Positions 1-6,403 are shown, counted from the first letter of the stretch. The stretch is 6,459 nt of DNA from Alphaproteobacteria bacterium UBA3439 (GCA_002378605.1 DFSK01000172.1:3768-10226), one strand, 5' to 3'. Program-made: numbers and translations. Notes: generated from the sequence alone by a model not told the origin.

Positions 1-52
1 TGGCCTCTAATATTGGCATTGCCGCACAGCCTTGTCGTGAAAAATAATATTG

Positions 53-93
53 GTAGCATGATGGTGATTTTGCATCATGCTGCCGCTTTTTTT
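53..93 (+). terminator. Probable intrinsic terminator of a gene left of the window
   Basis: The arms at 55-63 (AGCATGATG) and 73-81 (CATCATGCT) are perfect reverse complements around a 9-nt loop. The stem can extend by a G-U and a G-C pair to 53-83. Three bases later comes a run of seven T (87-93). This is the layout of a Rho-independent terminator on the + strand, although the T run does not start directly at the stem base. A gene reading in from the left would end here, which places the promoter of the nitroreductase gene between about 94 and 141. An A-rich stretch just before the stem could also help termination in the other direction. Confidence 0.55.
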
Positions 94-97
94 GGGA

Positions 98-111
98 ATC
101 TGGTGCCAGAT
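98..111. promoter_or_regulatory. Short inverted repeat upstream of nfsA, candidate operator
   Basis: ATCTGG at 98-103 and CCAGAT at 106-111 form a perfect 6-bp inverted repeat with a 2-nt spacer. It lies between the terminator-like hairpin and the ribosome binding site of the nitroreductase gene. A dimeric repressor or activator could bind there. No regulator is visible in the window and a 6-bp repeat can arise by chance, so this is only a candidate. Confidence 0.25.
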
Positions 112-128
112 AGCCTTGGCCAACGAAT

Positions 129-134
129 AGGGAG
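129..134 (+). promoter_or_regulatory. Ribosome binding site of nfsA
   Basis: AGGGAG lies 7 nt before the ATG at 142. It fixes that ATG as the start over the longer open frame reaching back to a TTG at 13. The longer frame would have to be translated through the terminator-like hairpin and its T run. Confidence 0.7.
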
Positions 135-141
135 AAATGTC

Positions 142-879
142 ATGACTCCAACAATCGAGTTATTAAAGGCGCATCGGTCGATCCGGCAATTTGAGAATAG
201 GCCGATTGCAACCGATCTTTTGCATGAACTCATTCAAGCTGGTCAGGCTGCGGCGTCATCCAGCTTTTTGCAAGCCGCAACGATCATCCGCATTAGTGAT
301 CCGACAAAGCGTGCTTCCTTGGCTGCCTTGGCCAATCATCAGCCCTATATCGAATCGGCGGCCGAGTTTCTGGTTTTTTGCGCCGATATGAATCGGGCGT
401 CGCGCTGTTGTGATTGGCATGATGCCAGCGCCAATACCGGCTTTACCGAACAATTCATCATCGCAACCGTTGACGCATCACTTGTTGCGCAAAATATTGT
501 GGTGGCGGCTGAATCAGCCGGTCTTGGCATTTGCTATATTGGCGCATTGCGCAATAATCCGGCCGAGGTGTCATCACTTTTGGAACTGCCGCAAAACACC
601 TATCCGGTTTTTGGCCTTTGCCTTGGCTGGCCTGATCAAGACCCCGAGGTCAAGCCGCGCCTACCGCTTGAGATCGTGCTTCGTGAAAACAGCTATGGCG
701 GTGATGTCGATCTTGACCGGCTTGCCGATTATGATGATGTGATCCGCGCCTATTATCAAACGCGCAGCGCGAATCAGAAATCACAAAGCTGGAGCGAGCA
801 GATGGCGGGCATGCTCAGCAAGGAATCGCGGCCCCATATGCTGAATTTTTTGCAGGAATCAGGCTTTCTTTTAAAATAG
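142..879 (+). CDS. nfsA: Oxygen-insensitive NADPH nitroreductase, NfsA type
   Basis: This 245-aa flavoenzyme belongs to the nitro-FMN-reductase fold and uses NADPH for two-electron reduction of nitroaromatics, quinones and similar acceptors in the cytoplasm. It follows E. coli NfsA (240 aa, from memory) almost end to end. The N-terminus MTPTIEL is identical, and the FMN-contacting HRSIR is at residues 11-15. SSSFLQ is at 39-44, AAEFLVFCAD at 73-82, LGICYIGALRNN at 128-139, FGLCLGWP at 157-164, KPRLP at 171-175, ENSY at 182-185 and KESRP at 227-231. The NADPH-contact region has R208, but the second basic position, an arginine in E. coli as I recall it, is K213. The start is set by the AGGGAG at 129-134. 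The physiological substrate cannot be told from sequence. The next gene follows on the same strand after about 100 nt, so co-transcription is possible but unproven. Confidence 0.93.
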   Translation: MTPTIELLKAHRSIRQFENRPIATDLLHELIQAGQAAASSSFLQAATIIRISDPTKRASLAALANHQPYIESAAEFLVFCADMNRASRCCDWHDASANTGFTEQFIIATVDASLVAQNIVVAAESAGLGICYIGALRNNPAEVSSLLELPQNTYPVFGLCLGWPDQDPEVKPRLPLEIVLRENSYGGDVDLDRLADYDDVIRAYYQTRSANQKSQSWSEQMAGMLSKESRPHMLNFLQESGFLLK

Positions 880-969
880 TCTGACCCCTGCTTCATCGAC
901 AATGCCGGCATCACGCAAAAGGCTTGCATCTATTGGCCGATTTGGTGGTAATTTAAGACTGCGCTTTTC

Positions 970-974
970 GGGGG
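970..974 (+). promoter_or_regulatory. Ribosome binding site deciding the start of the glutamate synthase-like gene
   Basis: A GGGGG run lies 5 nt before the ATG at 980 and 2 nt before the in-frame ATG at 977. The upstream in-frame ATG at 902 has no purine-rich site in front of it. It would add a 26-residue basic leader before the first membrane segment. The start at 980 (or 977) is therefore preferred. Confidence 0.5.
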
Positions 975-979
975 TGATG

Positions 980-2590
980 ATGGATTTTCTGTTTGGACGC
1001 TATTCGTTGATGGTTTTGGCCTTTATTGGCGCCATCATCTTTGCACTGGCAGGTGCGGTCGAACCGGTATTTTGGGTGATTGCGGTTCTGCTCGGCCTTC
1101 TGGCCGTGATCGGGCTTTACGATTATTACCAGAAAAAGCGGGCGGTTCTTGGCAATTATCCGCTTATTGGGCGGTTCCGGTTTCTGTTCGAATCCATCCG
1201 GCCTGAATTGCGCCAATATTTTTGGGAATCCGACACTGACGAGTTGCCCTATTCGCGCAATCAGCGGGCGATGGTTTATCAACGCGCAAAAAGCATTAAT
1301 GCCACGCGGTCTTTCGGCTCGGATAAGGATATGTATGCCGAAGATTTCAATTGGCTTAATCACTCGCTTCAACCATCGGAAATCGAGTCGTCTGATTTTC
1401 GCATTCGGGTTGGCGAGGGTGAAAAGGCCTATGATGCGTCGGTGCTGAATATTTCGGGAACCAGTTTTGGCGCTTTGTCGCCGCCGGCAATCCAGTCGTT
1501 ATCGGCGGGTGCCAAGCTTGGCGGCTTTGCCCATAATACGGGCGAGGGGTCGCTATCCAAATATCATCTTGCTGGCGGTGGCGACACGATCTGGCAAATT
1601 GCCACTGGCTATTTTGGCTGTCGTACGCCGGACGGGCAGTTTGATCCTGAAGCCTTTCGCGCCCGTGCCAGTCTCGATCAGGTCAAGATGATCGAGATCA
1701 AGCTTAGTCAGGGCGCGAAACCTGGTCATGGCGGCATGTTAATGGCGCCAAAGGTAACGCCGGAAATTGCCGCAACACGCGGGGTTCCTGAATATCGCGA
1801 TGTGATATCGCCGGCGCGTCATAGCGCCTTTTCAACGCCAAATGAATTATTGGCTTTTGCCGCAAAGCTGCGTGAATTATCGGGCGGCAAACCGGTTGGC
1901 ATCAAATTATGCATTGGCCATCCTTGGGAAATTATGGCGATTGTCAAAGCGATGATTGAAAGCAGTGTCATGCTTGATTTCATCACGGTTGATGGCGCCG
2001 AAGGGGGCACCGGCGCTGCACCGGTTGAATTTACCGATCATATTGGATCGCCGCTTCGTGATGCGTTGGTCTTTGTTGATAATTGTCTTCGCGGGGCGGG
2101 GCTTCGTGATCGGGTAAAGATTGCAGCCTCGGCCAAGATCATCAGCGCCTATGATATTGTACGGCACTGTGCCCTTGGTGCCGATTGGTGCAATATGGCG
2201 CGGCCTTTCATGTTTGCGCTTGGTTGTATTCAGGCGCGGGATTGTGCGTCTGGCCGCTGTCCAAGCGGTGTGGCGACAATGGATCCAAAACGCTATCGGG
2301 TTCTTGATGTGGAAAATCGGGCAAGGCGTGTTTTTAATTTTCACCAGAATAGCATCAATGCGGTTTCCGAAATGCTAGAAGCTGCAGGCCTTACCCATAC
2401 AAGCCAGTTAAACCGGCGTCACATTGTGCGGCGGCTATCAGCAAGCAAAATCCTGCTTGCCGACCAGATTTATCCACGCGTTGAAATCAATGCGCTTATT
2501 GATGGCAAGCCGGTCGATGATCCGCGCCTTGCATCCTATTGGCATCGGGTCAGCGGTGATAGTTTCCATCCGCAAGGGTCGGCTCATTGA
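980..2590 (+). CDS. Membrane-anchored FMN-binding glutamate synthase-like protein
   Basis: The protein has 536 aa from the ATG at 980 (562 from the ATG at 902). Two hydrophobic helices at about residues 9-26 and 30-47 anchor it to the membrane. The rest matches the central FMN/synthase domain of glutamate synthase. Visible blocks are SGTSFGALSP (159-168), NTGEGSLSKYH (186-196), KLSQGAKPGHGGML (241-254), the strand VGIKLC (306-311) and DGAEGGTGAAP (338-348). Cysteines 416, 422 and 427 keep the C-x5-C-x4-C spacing of the 3Fe-4S ligands of GltB, within a GC(x5)C(x4)CPSGVAT block. The N-terminal glutaminase domain and C-terminal beta-helix of GltB are absent, so it cannot release ammonia from glutamine by itself. 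This is the YerD-like 'FMN-binding glutamate synthase family', whose reaction is not established. It is probably an oxidoreductase facing the cytoplasm. The transporter gene follows after 57 nt. Confidence 0.88.
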   Translation: MDFLFGRYSLMVLAFIGAIIFALAGAVEPVFWVIAVLLGLLAVIGLYDYYQKKRAVLGNYPLIGRFRFLFESIRPELRQYFWESDTDELPYSRNQRAMVYQRAKSINATRSFGSDKDMYAEDFNWLNHSLQPSEIESSDFRIRVGEGEKAYDASVLNISGTSFGALSPPAIQSLSAGAKLGGFAHNTGEGSLSKYHLAGGGDTIWQIATGYFGCRTPDGQFDPEAFRARASLDQVKMIEIKLSQGAKPGHGGMLMAPKVTPEIAATRGVPEYRDVISPARHSAFSTPNELLAFAAKLRELSGGKPVGIKLCIGHPWEIMAIVKAMIESSVMLDFITVDGAEGGTGAAPVEFTDHIGSPLRDALVFVDNCLRGAGLRDRVKIAASAKIISAYDIVRHCALGADWCNMARPFMFALGCIQARDCASGRCPSGVATMDPKRYRVLDVENRARRVFNFHQNSINAVSEMLEAAGLTHTSQLNRRHIVRRLSASKILLADQIYPRVEINALIDGKPVDDPRLASYWHRVSGDSFHPQGSAH

Positions 2591-2639
2591 GCGGGCGCCA
2601 TGCCGCAAATCAAGGGTTAAAAAGCCGGTTTTAGGGGTC

Positions 2640-2643
2640 AGGG
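2640..2643 (+). promoter_or_regulatory. Ribosome binding site of the TSUP transporter gene
   Basis: AGGG lies 4 nt before the ATG at 2648. A second purine block, AGGGG at 2633-2637, lies 10 nt before it. Together they support this start. The 57-nt gap after the previous stop holds no hairpin with a T run, so read-through from the upstream gene is likely. Confidence 0.55.
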
Positions 2644-2647
2644 TTTT

Positions 2648-3379
2648 ATGAGTTTTGATTACGGCCTGTGTTTGCTGGCCGCCTTTCTGGCTTCGCTTGT
2701 CAGCGGGCTTGGCGGTTTTGGTGGCGGATTCATCATTGTCTTGTTTTTGGCGCCTGTGGTCGGGCCAAAGGCGGTTATTCCGCTTGTGGCTGCCTATGCT
2801 ATTTTTGGCAATATCAGCCGCATTCTTGTCTATCGCCGCGATATTGATTGGCCTCTTGTTGGCCAATTCACCCTTGCGTCATTGCCGGGGGTTTATCTTG
2901 GGGCAAATGTTTTTGTCTGGATGAATGAGGCGATGCTTGGCATGTTTCTTGGCCTGACGCTGATCATCGCGGTACCCATAAGGCGTCTTTTGAAAAAATA
3001 TGAATTTCGCTATGGCATGAAAACAATCATTGGATTTGGGTTTCTGTTTGGCACGATCAGCGGCACCACCGCCGGATCAGGTATGTTTGTCATTGCTGGT
3101 CTGTCGGGGCTTGGGCTTGGCGGGGTTGCGCTTCTTGGCACTGATGCGGCAATCGGATTGGTCAATGCAATTGCCCGTTCGGCCGCCTATTGGCAATTTG
3201 ACAGCCTGCCGCGCGATATATTTATCGCCGGCCTATTGATGGGGCTGGTCACATTTCCGGGAACATGGATTGCCAGCCGTCTTGTCGCAATGATGGGGCT
3301 GAAGCTGCATAATCTTTTGATCGAAGGGCTTATTATTGGCGGCGGCGGCTTTTTGATCCATCAGGCAAGCGCACTGTAG
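2648..3379 (+). CDS. TauE/SafE (TSUP) family membrane transporter
   Basis: This 243-aa, very hydrophobic protein has about seven to eight membrane segments (roughly residues 6-20, 27-50, 70-91, 94-112, 124-150, 155-180, 190-215 and 222-240). Two glycine-rich signatures occur in pseudo-repeat positions. GLGGFGGG at 20-27 lies at the end of the first helix, and GTTAGSGMF at 139-147 opens the second half. This duplicated layout and length are typical of the TSUP family. Its members move small anions such as sulfite, sulfoacetate, organosulfonates or related compounds across the inner membrane. Direction and substrate cannot be read from the sequence. The gene sits 57 nt after the glutamate synthase-like gene and its stop lies 11 nt from the stop of the convergent DMSP lyase gene. 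A sulfur-related anion is an appealing substrate in that setting, but this is inference. Confidence 0.85.
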   Translation: MSFDYGLCLLAAFLASLVSGLGGFGGGFIIVLFLAPVVGPKAVIPLVAAYAIFGNISRILVYRRDIDWPLVGQFTLASLPGVYLGANVFVWMNEAMLGMFLGLTLIIAVPIRRLLKKYEFRYGMKTIIGFGFLFGTISGTTAGSGMFVIAGLSGLGLGGVALLGTDAAIGLVNAIARSAAYWQFDSLPRDIFIAGLLMGLVTFPGTWIASRLVAMMGLKLHNLLIEGLIIGGGGFLIHQASAL

Positions 3380-3382
3380 TTT

Positions 3383-3415
3383 CGGCAAGCCTATTTGGCG
3401 CATAAAATAGGGCCG
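3383..3415. terminator. Hairpin between convergent genes, possible two-way terminator
   Basis: CGGC at 3383-3386 pairs with GCCG at 3412-3415, and CCTATTT at 3390-3396 pairs with AAATAGG at 3405-3411. A 3-nt bulge (AAG) lies on the left arm and the loop has 8 nt. The hairpin begins 3 nt after the stop of the transporter gene and overlaps the last codons of the lyase gene on the other strand. Neither side carries a T run, so it is not a classical intrinsic terminator. It may slow polymerase or protect 3' ends of both transcripts. Confidence 0.3.
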
Positions 3416-4038
3416 TCCCCAAGGCCGGCGCCGCGCCATAAGATAAGGGTTAAAACCGCCTTTGTGCCTGTGGTCATCCAATGCGGTTGCCAGCTTGCAT
3501 GAAATGTCTCATCGGTTGGCCCAAGCTCTTTTGGCGTGGCCCCTTCTGCGGCAAATATCGCCTTGCCGCTAATCACGAAATATTTTTCTTCGGCTTCGTG
3601 ATGATGCGCTGGATAGAAAAGATGCGGCCCCCAATAGCCAAAATAGACATTGCATTGATGTGACCGAAAATGGCCGGTTGGGCCAATTAATTCAAAAAAG
3701 GCATAATGATCGAAAAACCGGTTTTCAAGTTCTGATGTCTTATAGGCAAATTGCCAATGGACAAGATCAAGCGCCCCAAGAACTGCCTGATGTAATGGCG
3801 CCGTGCGGCTATCCAGCCCATCACGCCAATTGGCAAGATGCGTTGCCGCAGCTGCCGGATTTGGCGCAATATCTTGGCGGATTAAATCATCTGGTGGTGG
3901 GGTGAATTGCCAAAGACCATTTGGCGTAATGCCGTCGATCGCGCTGCGGCCTCGCCAGATAGCAAATAAATGATCGCGTAAATGATCTAACCCATCCATC
4001 GCTGCCCCACCAGAATTCAGCTCGCTGTTTGTCTTCAT
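3391..4038 (-). CDS. Cupin-type DMSP lyase, DddL/DddQ family
   Basis: The protein has 215 aa from the ATG at 4038. This family cleaves dimethylsulfoniopropionate to dimethyl sulfide and acrylate, using a divalent metal in a cupin barrel. The barrel is in the second half. YPAHHHEAEEKY at 142-153 gives H145, H147, E151 and the probable catalytic base Y153. H186 in the block QPHWMTT (184-190) is the last metal ligand. The H-x-H-x3-E-x-Y spacing plus a His about 35 residues on is the one known for DddK and DddW. Family-like flanking blocks are FFDHYAFFELIGPTG (108-122), the glycine of ISGKA (156-160) and LILWRGAGL (198-206). About 105 N-terminal residues resemble the helical extension of DddL/DddQ. 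There is no signal peptide, so it is probably cytoplasmic. It lies 27 nt after the FadJ-like gene on the same strand and probably shares its transcript. A shorter start at 3999 (202 aa) has a better ribosome site. Activity is unproven, and a cupin with another substrate remains possible. Confidence 0.78.
   Translation of the reverse strand: MKTNSELNSGGAAMDGLDHLRDHLFAIWRGRSAIDGITPNGLWQFTPPPDDLIRQDIAPNPAAAATHLANWRDGLDSRTAPLHQAVLGALDLVHWQFAYKTSELENRFFDHYAFFELIGPTGHFRSHQCNVYFGYWGPHLFYPAHHHEAEEKYFVISGKAIFAAEGATPKELGPTDETFHASWQPHWMTTGTKAVLTLILWRGAGLGDGPILCAK
4005..4010 (-). promoter_or_regulatory. Possible internal ribosome binding site of the DMSP lyase gene
   Basis: On the - strand GTGGGG (4010 down to 4005) lies 5 nt before the in-frame ATG at 3999. 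The ATG at 4038 and the TTG at 4041 have only a weak AGCAG-like sequence in front. The residues between the two starts are low in hydrophobic content and carry no recognisable motif. Translation could therefore begin at 3999. Confidence 0.4.
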
Positions 4039-4065
4039 CAATCTGCTGGCAATTATGGTGCGGGT

Positions 4066-6141
4066 TTAATCATTGAATGAAGCGAAATCACATCCTTTTT
4101 TTGCGGCGTCAAGGATCATCTGGCTTGGCTGCCAGATATGTTGGTTTTCCGTTGAAAAATCTTTTAATCCAGCCAGAATTGCGGCCATGCCGAGCTGGTC
4201 GGCATAATGCATCAACCCGCCTCGCCATCGCGGAAAGCCATAGCCAAGAACGCTCACCAGATCAATATCACCGGCATTTTGTGCAATGGCTTCTTGCAGG
4301 ATCAAGGCGCCTTCATTGATCATTGCCAGCAACAGCCTTTTGGTAATGTCATCATCAGAAAAATGGCGGCGGTTGATGCCAGCATGATCGGATTCGGCGA
4401 TAATCAACGCATCGACCAATGGATCAGCCCCCGCCTTGCCATCATTGGCATAGCTGTACCAGCCAAGGCCGGTTTTGCGGCCAAGCCGACCAGCCTCAAC
4501 CATCTTATCGGCAATGCGAACATAGATTCGGTTTGGGTCGCGATCGGCATCTTGGCGACGTCGATTGGCAAAAGCGATATCAAGGCCTGACATATCCTGC
4601 GCTTCATAAGGGCCCATCGCATAGCCAAAGTCGGTCATGGCCTTGTCGATTTGTGCAGGCGTTGCGCCATGAAGCAGCAAAAGATCGGCCGCCTCGCGAT
4701 AGCGGGCCAGAATCCGGTTGCCGATAAAGCCGTCACATACCCCTGCCACAACTGGAATTTTGCCAAGCTGTTTGGCAAGTCTGAAGCCGCTGGCAAGGGC
4801 GCTTGGCGAACTGGCGTCACCTTTGACAATTTCCAGCAATTTCATGATATGGGCTGGCACGAAAAAATGCAGCCCGACCAGCCGTGATGGATCATCGAGC
4901 GCGGCAGCAATGCTATTGATATCAAGATAGGATGTGTTGCTTGCCAGAATGGCATTTGCTGGCATCACCGCTTGCAGCTTTTGAAATACTGTCGTTTTGA
5001 CGGCGATATCCTCAAACACAGCTTCAATGGCAATTTGGGCATTTGCGGCGCTGGCATAGTCGGTTGAAACGCTGTGGCGTGATCGGATCTCAGCCGCCTT
5101 TTGTGGCGATATCAGACTGCGTTTCACCCCCGCCTCGATCAAGGTTTCGGCGCGGGCGGCGGCTTGCTTTGCCGCTGCTTCATTGGTTTCAATCGTCACT
5201 GTTGTAATGCCAGCGCGAATGAGCGCATGCGCAATGCCCGCCCCCATTGTGCCGCCACCAACGACAACAGCATGATCAATGATCTTTGGCATATGATTGG
5301 CTAAATCGGCGGGTGCTTTTGCGCCGCGTTCAGCAAAGAAAAGATGGCGCAATGCCGCGGCCTGCTCAGATTGTCGAAGTGCAAGAAAGCAATCACGTTC
5401 GGCGGCCATGCCGTCGGCAAAGCTGGTGCGGCTTGTCAAACCAACCAATTCGGTTGCCTTTACGGGCGCAATCTGACCTTTGGCGCGGCGGGCGAGGCCA
5501 GCATTGGTTTTTGCCAGCGCGGCGTCATCCATTTTCGGGCCTGGCAAATTGCCAACCGGCGTTGCGGCGGCTAAATCGGCTGGCGTGATTATCAGGGCGG
5601 CCTGCATCGGCGCGGCATCAATAAGATCGATTAGACCAGCCTCGAGACCGGCCTTTGCCGTGATGGATTTGCCGCTTGTGATCATTTCGAGGGCGGCGGC
5701 AAAACCGATCAGGCGCGGCAAACGCTGCGTACCGCCAGCCCCGGGAACAATGCCGAGCAAAACCTCGGGAAGGCCAAGCTGCGCCTTCGGGCTGGCAATG
5801 CGATAGCGGCAAGCCAAGGCAAGTTCTAGCCCGCCACCAAGCGCCGCCCCATTGATAACAGCAATCCAGGGTATGGCTGACGCTTCAATCATGGCCAGAA
5901 TATCGGGCAGATGCGGTGCCACTGGTGGCGCATCAAATTCGCGTGCATCACCACCAGCAGCAAAGATCTTTTCGCTTCCCATCAGCATAACACGTTCAAG
6001 GCCGGTTGTGGCCTGAACCGCCAGCATGGCATCGCGCAGCCCTTCACGCACCGCCAGATTGATTGCATTGACCGGCGGGTTCACAAGCTCGACAAAAAAC
6101 AGCTTGTCATCGCGGTCATCGCGCCAAAATTTTACCGTCAT
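4066..6141 (-). CDS. Bifunctional enoyl-CoA hydratase / 3-hydroxyacyl-CoA dehydrogenase (FadB/FadJ-like)
   Basis: This 691-aa fusion carries out two beta-oxidation steps in the cytoplasm: hydration of trans-2-enoyl-CoA, then NAD-dependent oxidation of 3-hydroxyacyl-CoA. The crotonase domain covers about residues 10-190. Its oxyanion-hole segments are FAAGGD (60-65) and NGAALGGG (97-104), and the two catalytic glutamates are E106 and E126 (LPEVLLGIVPGAGGTQRL, 124-141). The dehydrogenase half starts with the Rossmann loop GGGTMGAGIA (295-304). S401, H425, E437 and N475 keep the spacing of the known catalytic residues. C-terminal HAD domains follow (about 468-562 and 598-685), with the block YGFPRWRGG at 634-642. 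Length is close to FadJ. The active-site strand reads HFFVPAH where HFFNP or HFFSP is usual. No thiolase gene is nearby. AAGGA 5 nt before the ATG supports the start. It leads the probable operon with the DMSP lyase gene. Chain-length preference cannot be told. Confidence 0.93.
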   Translation of the reverse strand: MTVKFWRDDRDDKLFFVELVNPPVNAINLAVREGLRDAMLAVQATTGLERVMLMGSEKIFAAGGDAREFDAPPVAPHLPDILAMIEASAIPWIAVINGAALGGGLELALACRYRIASPKAQLGLPEVLLGIVPGAGGTQRLPRLIGFAAALEMITSGKSITAKAGLEAGLIDLIDAAPMQAALIITPADLAAATPVGNLPGPKMDDAALAKTNAGLARRAKGQIAPVKATELVGLTSRTSFADGMAAERDCFLALRQSEQAAALRHLFFAERGAKAPADLANHMPKIIDHAVVVGGGTMGAGIAHALIRAGITTVTIETNEAAAKQAAARAETLIEAGVKRSLISPQKAAEIRSRHSVSTDYASAANAQIAIEAVFEDIAVKTTVFQKLQAVMPANAILASNTSYLDINSIAAALDDPSRLVGLHFFVPAHIMKLLEIVKGDASSPSALASGFRLAKQLGKIPVVAGVCDGFIGNRILARYREAADLLLLHGATPAQIDKAMTDFGYAMGPYEAQDMSGLDIAFANRRRQDADRDPNRIYVRIADKMVEAGRLGRKTGLGWYSYANDGKAGADPLVDALIIAESDHAGINRRHFSDDDITKRLLLAMINEGALILQEAIAQNAGDIDLVSVLGYGFPRWRGGLMHYADQLGMAAILAGLKDFSTENQHIWQPSQMILDAAKKGCDFASFND

Positions 6142-6146
6142 GTTAT

Positions 6147-6151
6147 TCCTT
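6147..6151 (-). promoter_or_regulatory. Ribosome binding site of the FadJ-like gene
   Basis: On the - strand AAGGA (6151 down to 6147) lies 5 nt before the ATG at 6141. This is a strong, well-spaced site. An ATG at 6154 just upstream runs into a stop after two further codons. Confidence 0.7.
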
Positions 6152-6388
6152 CATGGCTAGTTGCGGCGCGGACAATGGCGAACGCGCTTGCAATCGGGGA
6201 ATGCATAACAAGGTCATGCTATGGCAATCATCCAAGAAACCGACAAAAGATCTGCCAGAATGCTTGCGAAGACCGTGTTTAATCATGCAAGATTATGCCG
6301 CCGCGACAAAGACCTGTTTTGCGCTTTTGCTAAAAAAGGGTCGTAAGATCATCTTGCCGCCACGGCCTTAACCGGACCAGCAAATTTC

Positions 6389-6394
6389 AAAGGA
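6389..6394 (+). promoter_or_regulatory. Ribosome binding site of the right-edge gene
   Basis: AAAGGA lies 9 nt before the ATG at 6404. It marks a real start although only 18 codons of the gene are in the window. Confidence 0.55.
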
Positions 6395-6403
6395 CAAGCC
6401 CAG

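Larger units (their letters stand above)
6142..6403. other. Divergent intergenic region with candidate operators
   Basis: These 262 nt must hold the promoters of the - strand FadJ-like/DMSP lyase unit and of the + strand crotonase-like gene. Open frames here (for example 6153-6371 on +) show no ribosome site or recognisable protein. Two small inverted repeats stand out: TAATC-N6-GATTA at 6280-6295 and AAGATCATCTT at 6345-6355. I found no convincing pair of -35 and -10 hexamers. TAAGAT at 6344-6349 is the best weak -10 candidate for the + strand gene, and it overlaps the second repeat. Confidence 0.4.

Noticed and set aside
13..141. N-terminal extension of the nitroreductase frame back to a TTG
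   Set aside because: It runs through a terminator-like hairpin and T run, has no ribosome site, and NfsA proteins start exactly at the MTPTIEL encoded from 142.
880..979. Possible promoter TTGCAT (924-929) with TAATTT (949-954)
   Set aside because: The spacer is 19 nt and the second hexamer matches the consensus poorly, so it is not reported as a feature.
953..1372. 139-codon open frame on the - strand inside the glutamate synthase-like gene
   Set aside because: It is antisense to a well-conserved protein, its translation has no recognisable domain, and it reads as a codon-bias shadow.
1907..2344. 145-codon open frame on the - strand
   Set aside because: It overlaps the cluster-binding region of the glutamate synthase-like gene in antisense and has no family resemblance.
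2438..2866. 142-codon open frame on the - strand across the gap between the second and third genes
   Set aside because: It is rich in Lys, Gln and Asn without any motif and covers two well-supported + strand gene ends.
6142..6154. ATG with two further codons and a stop just before the FadJ-like start, as a leader peptide
   Set aside because: The bases are fully explained as the ribosome binding site, and a 3-codon frame is not evidence of attenuation.
6153..6371. Small + strand open frame in the divergent intergenic region
   Set aside because: It lacks a ribosome site and any recognisable sequence, and its start overlaps the ribosome site of the FadJ-like gene.
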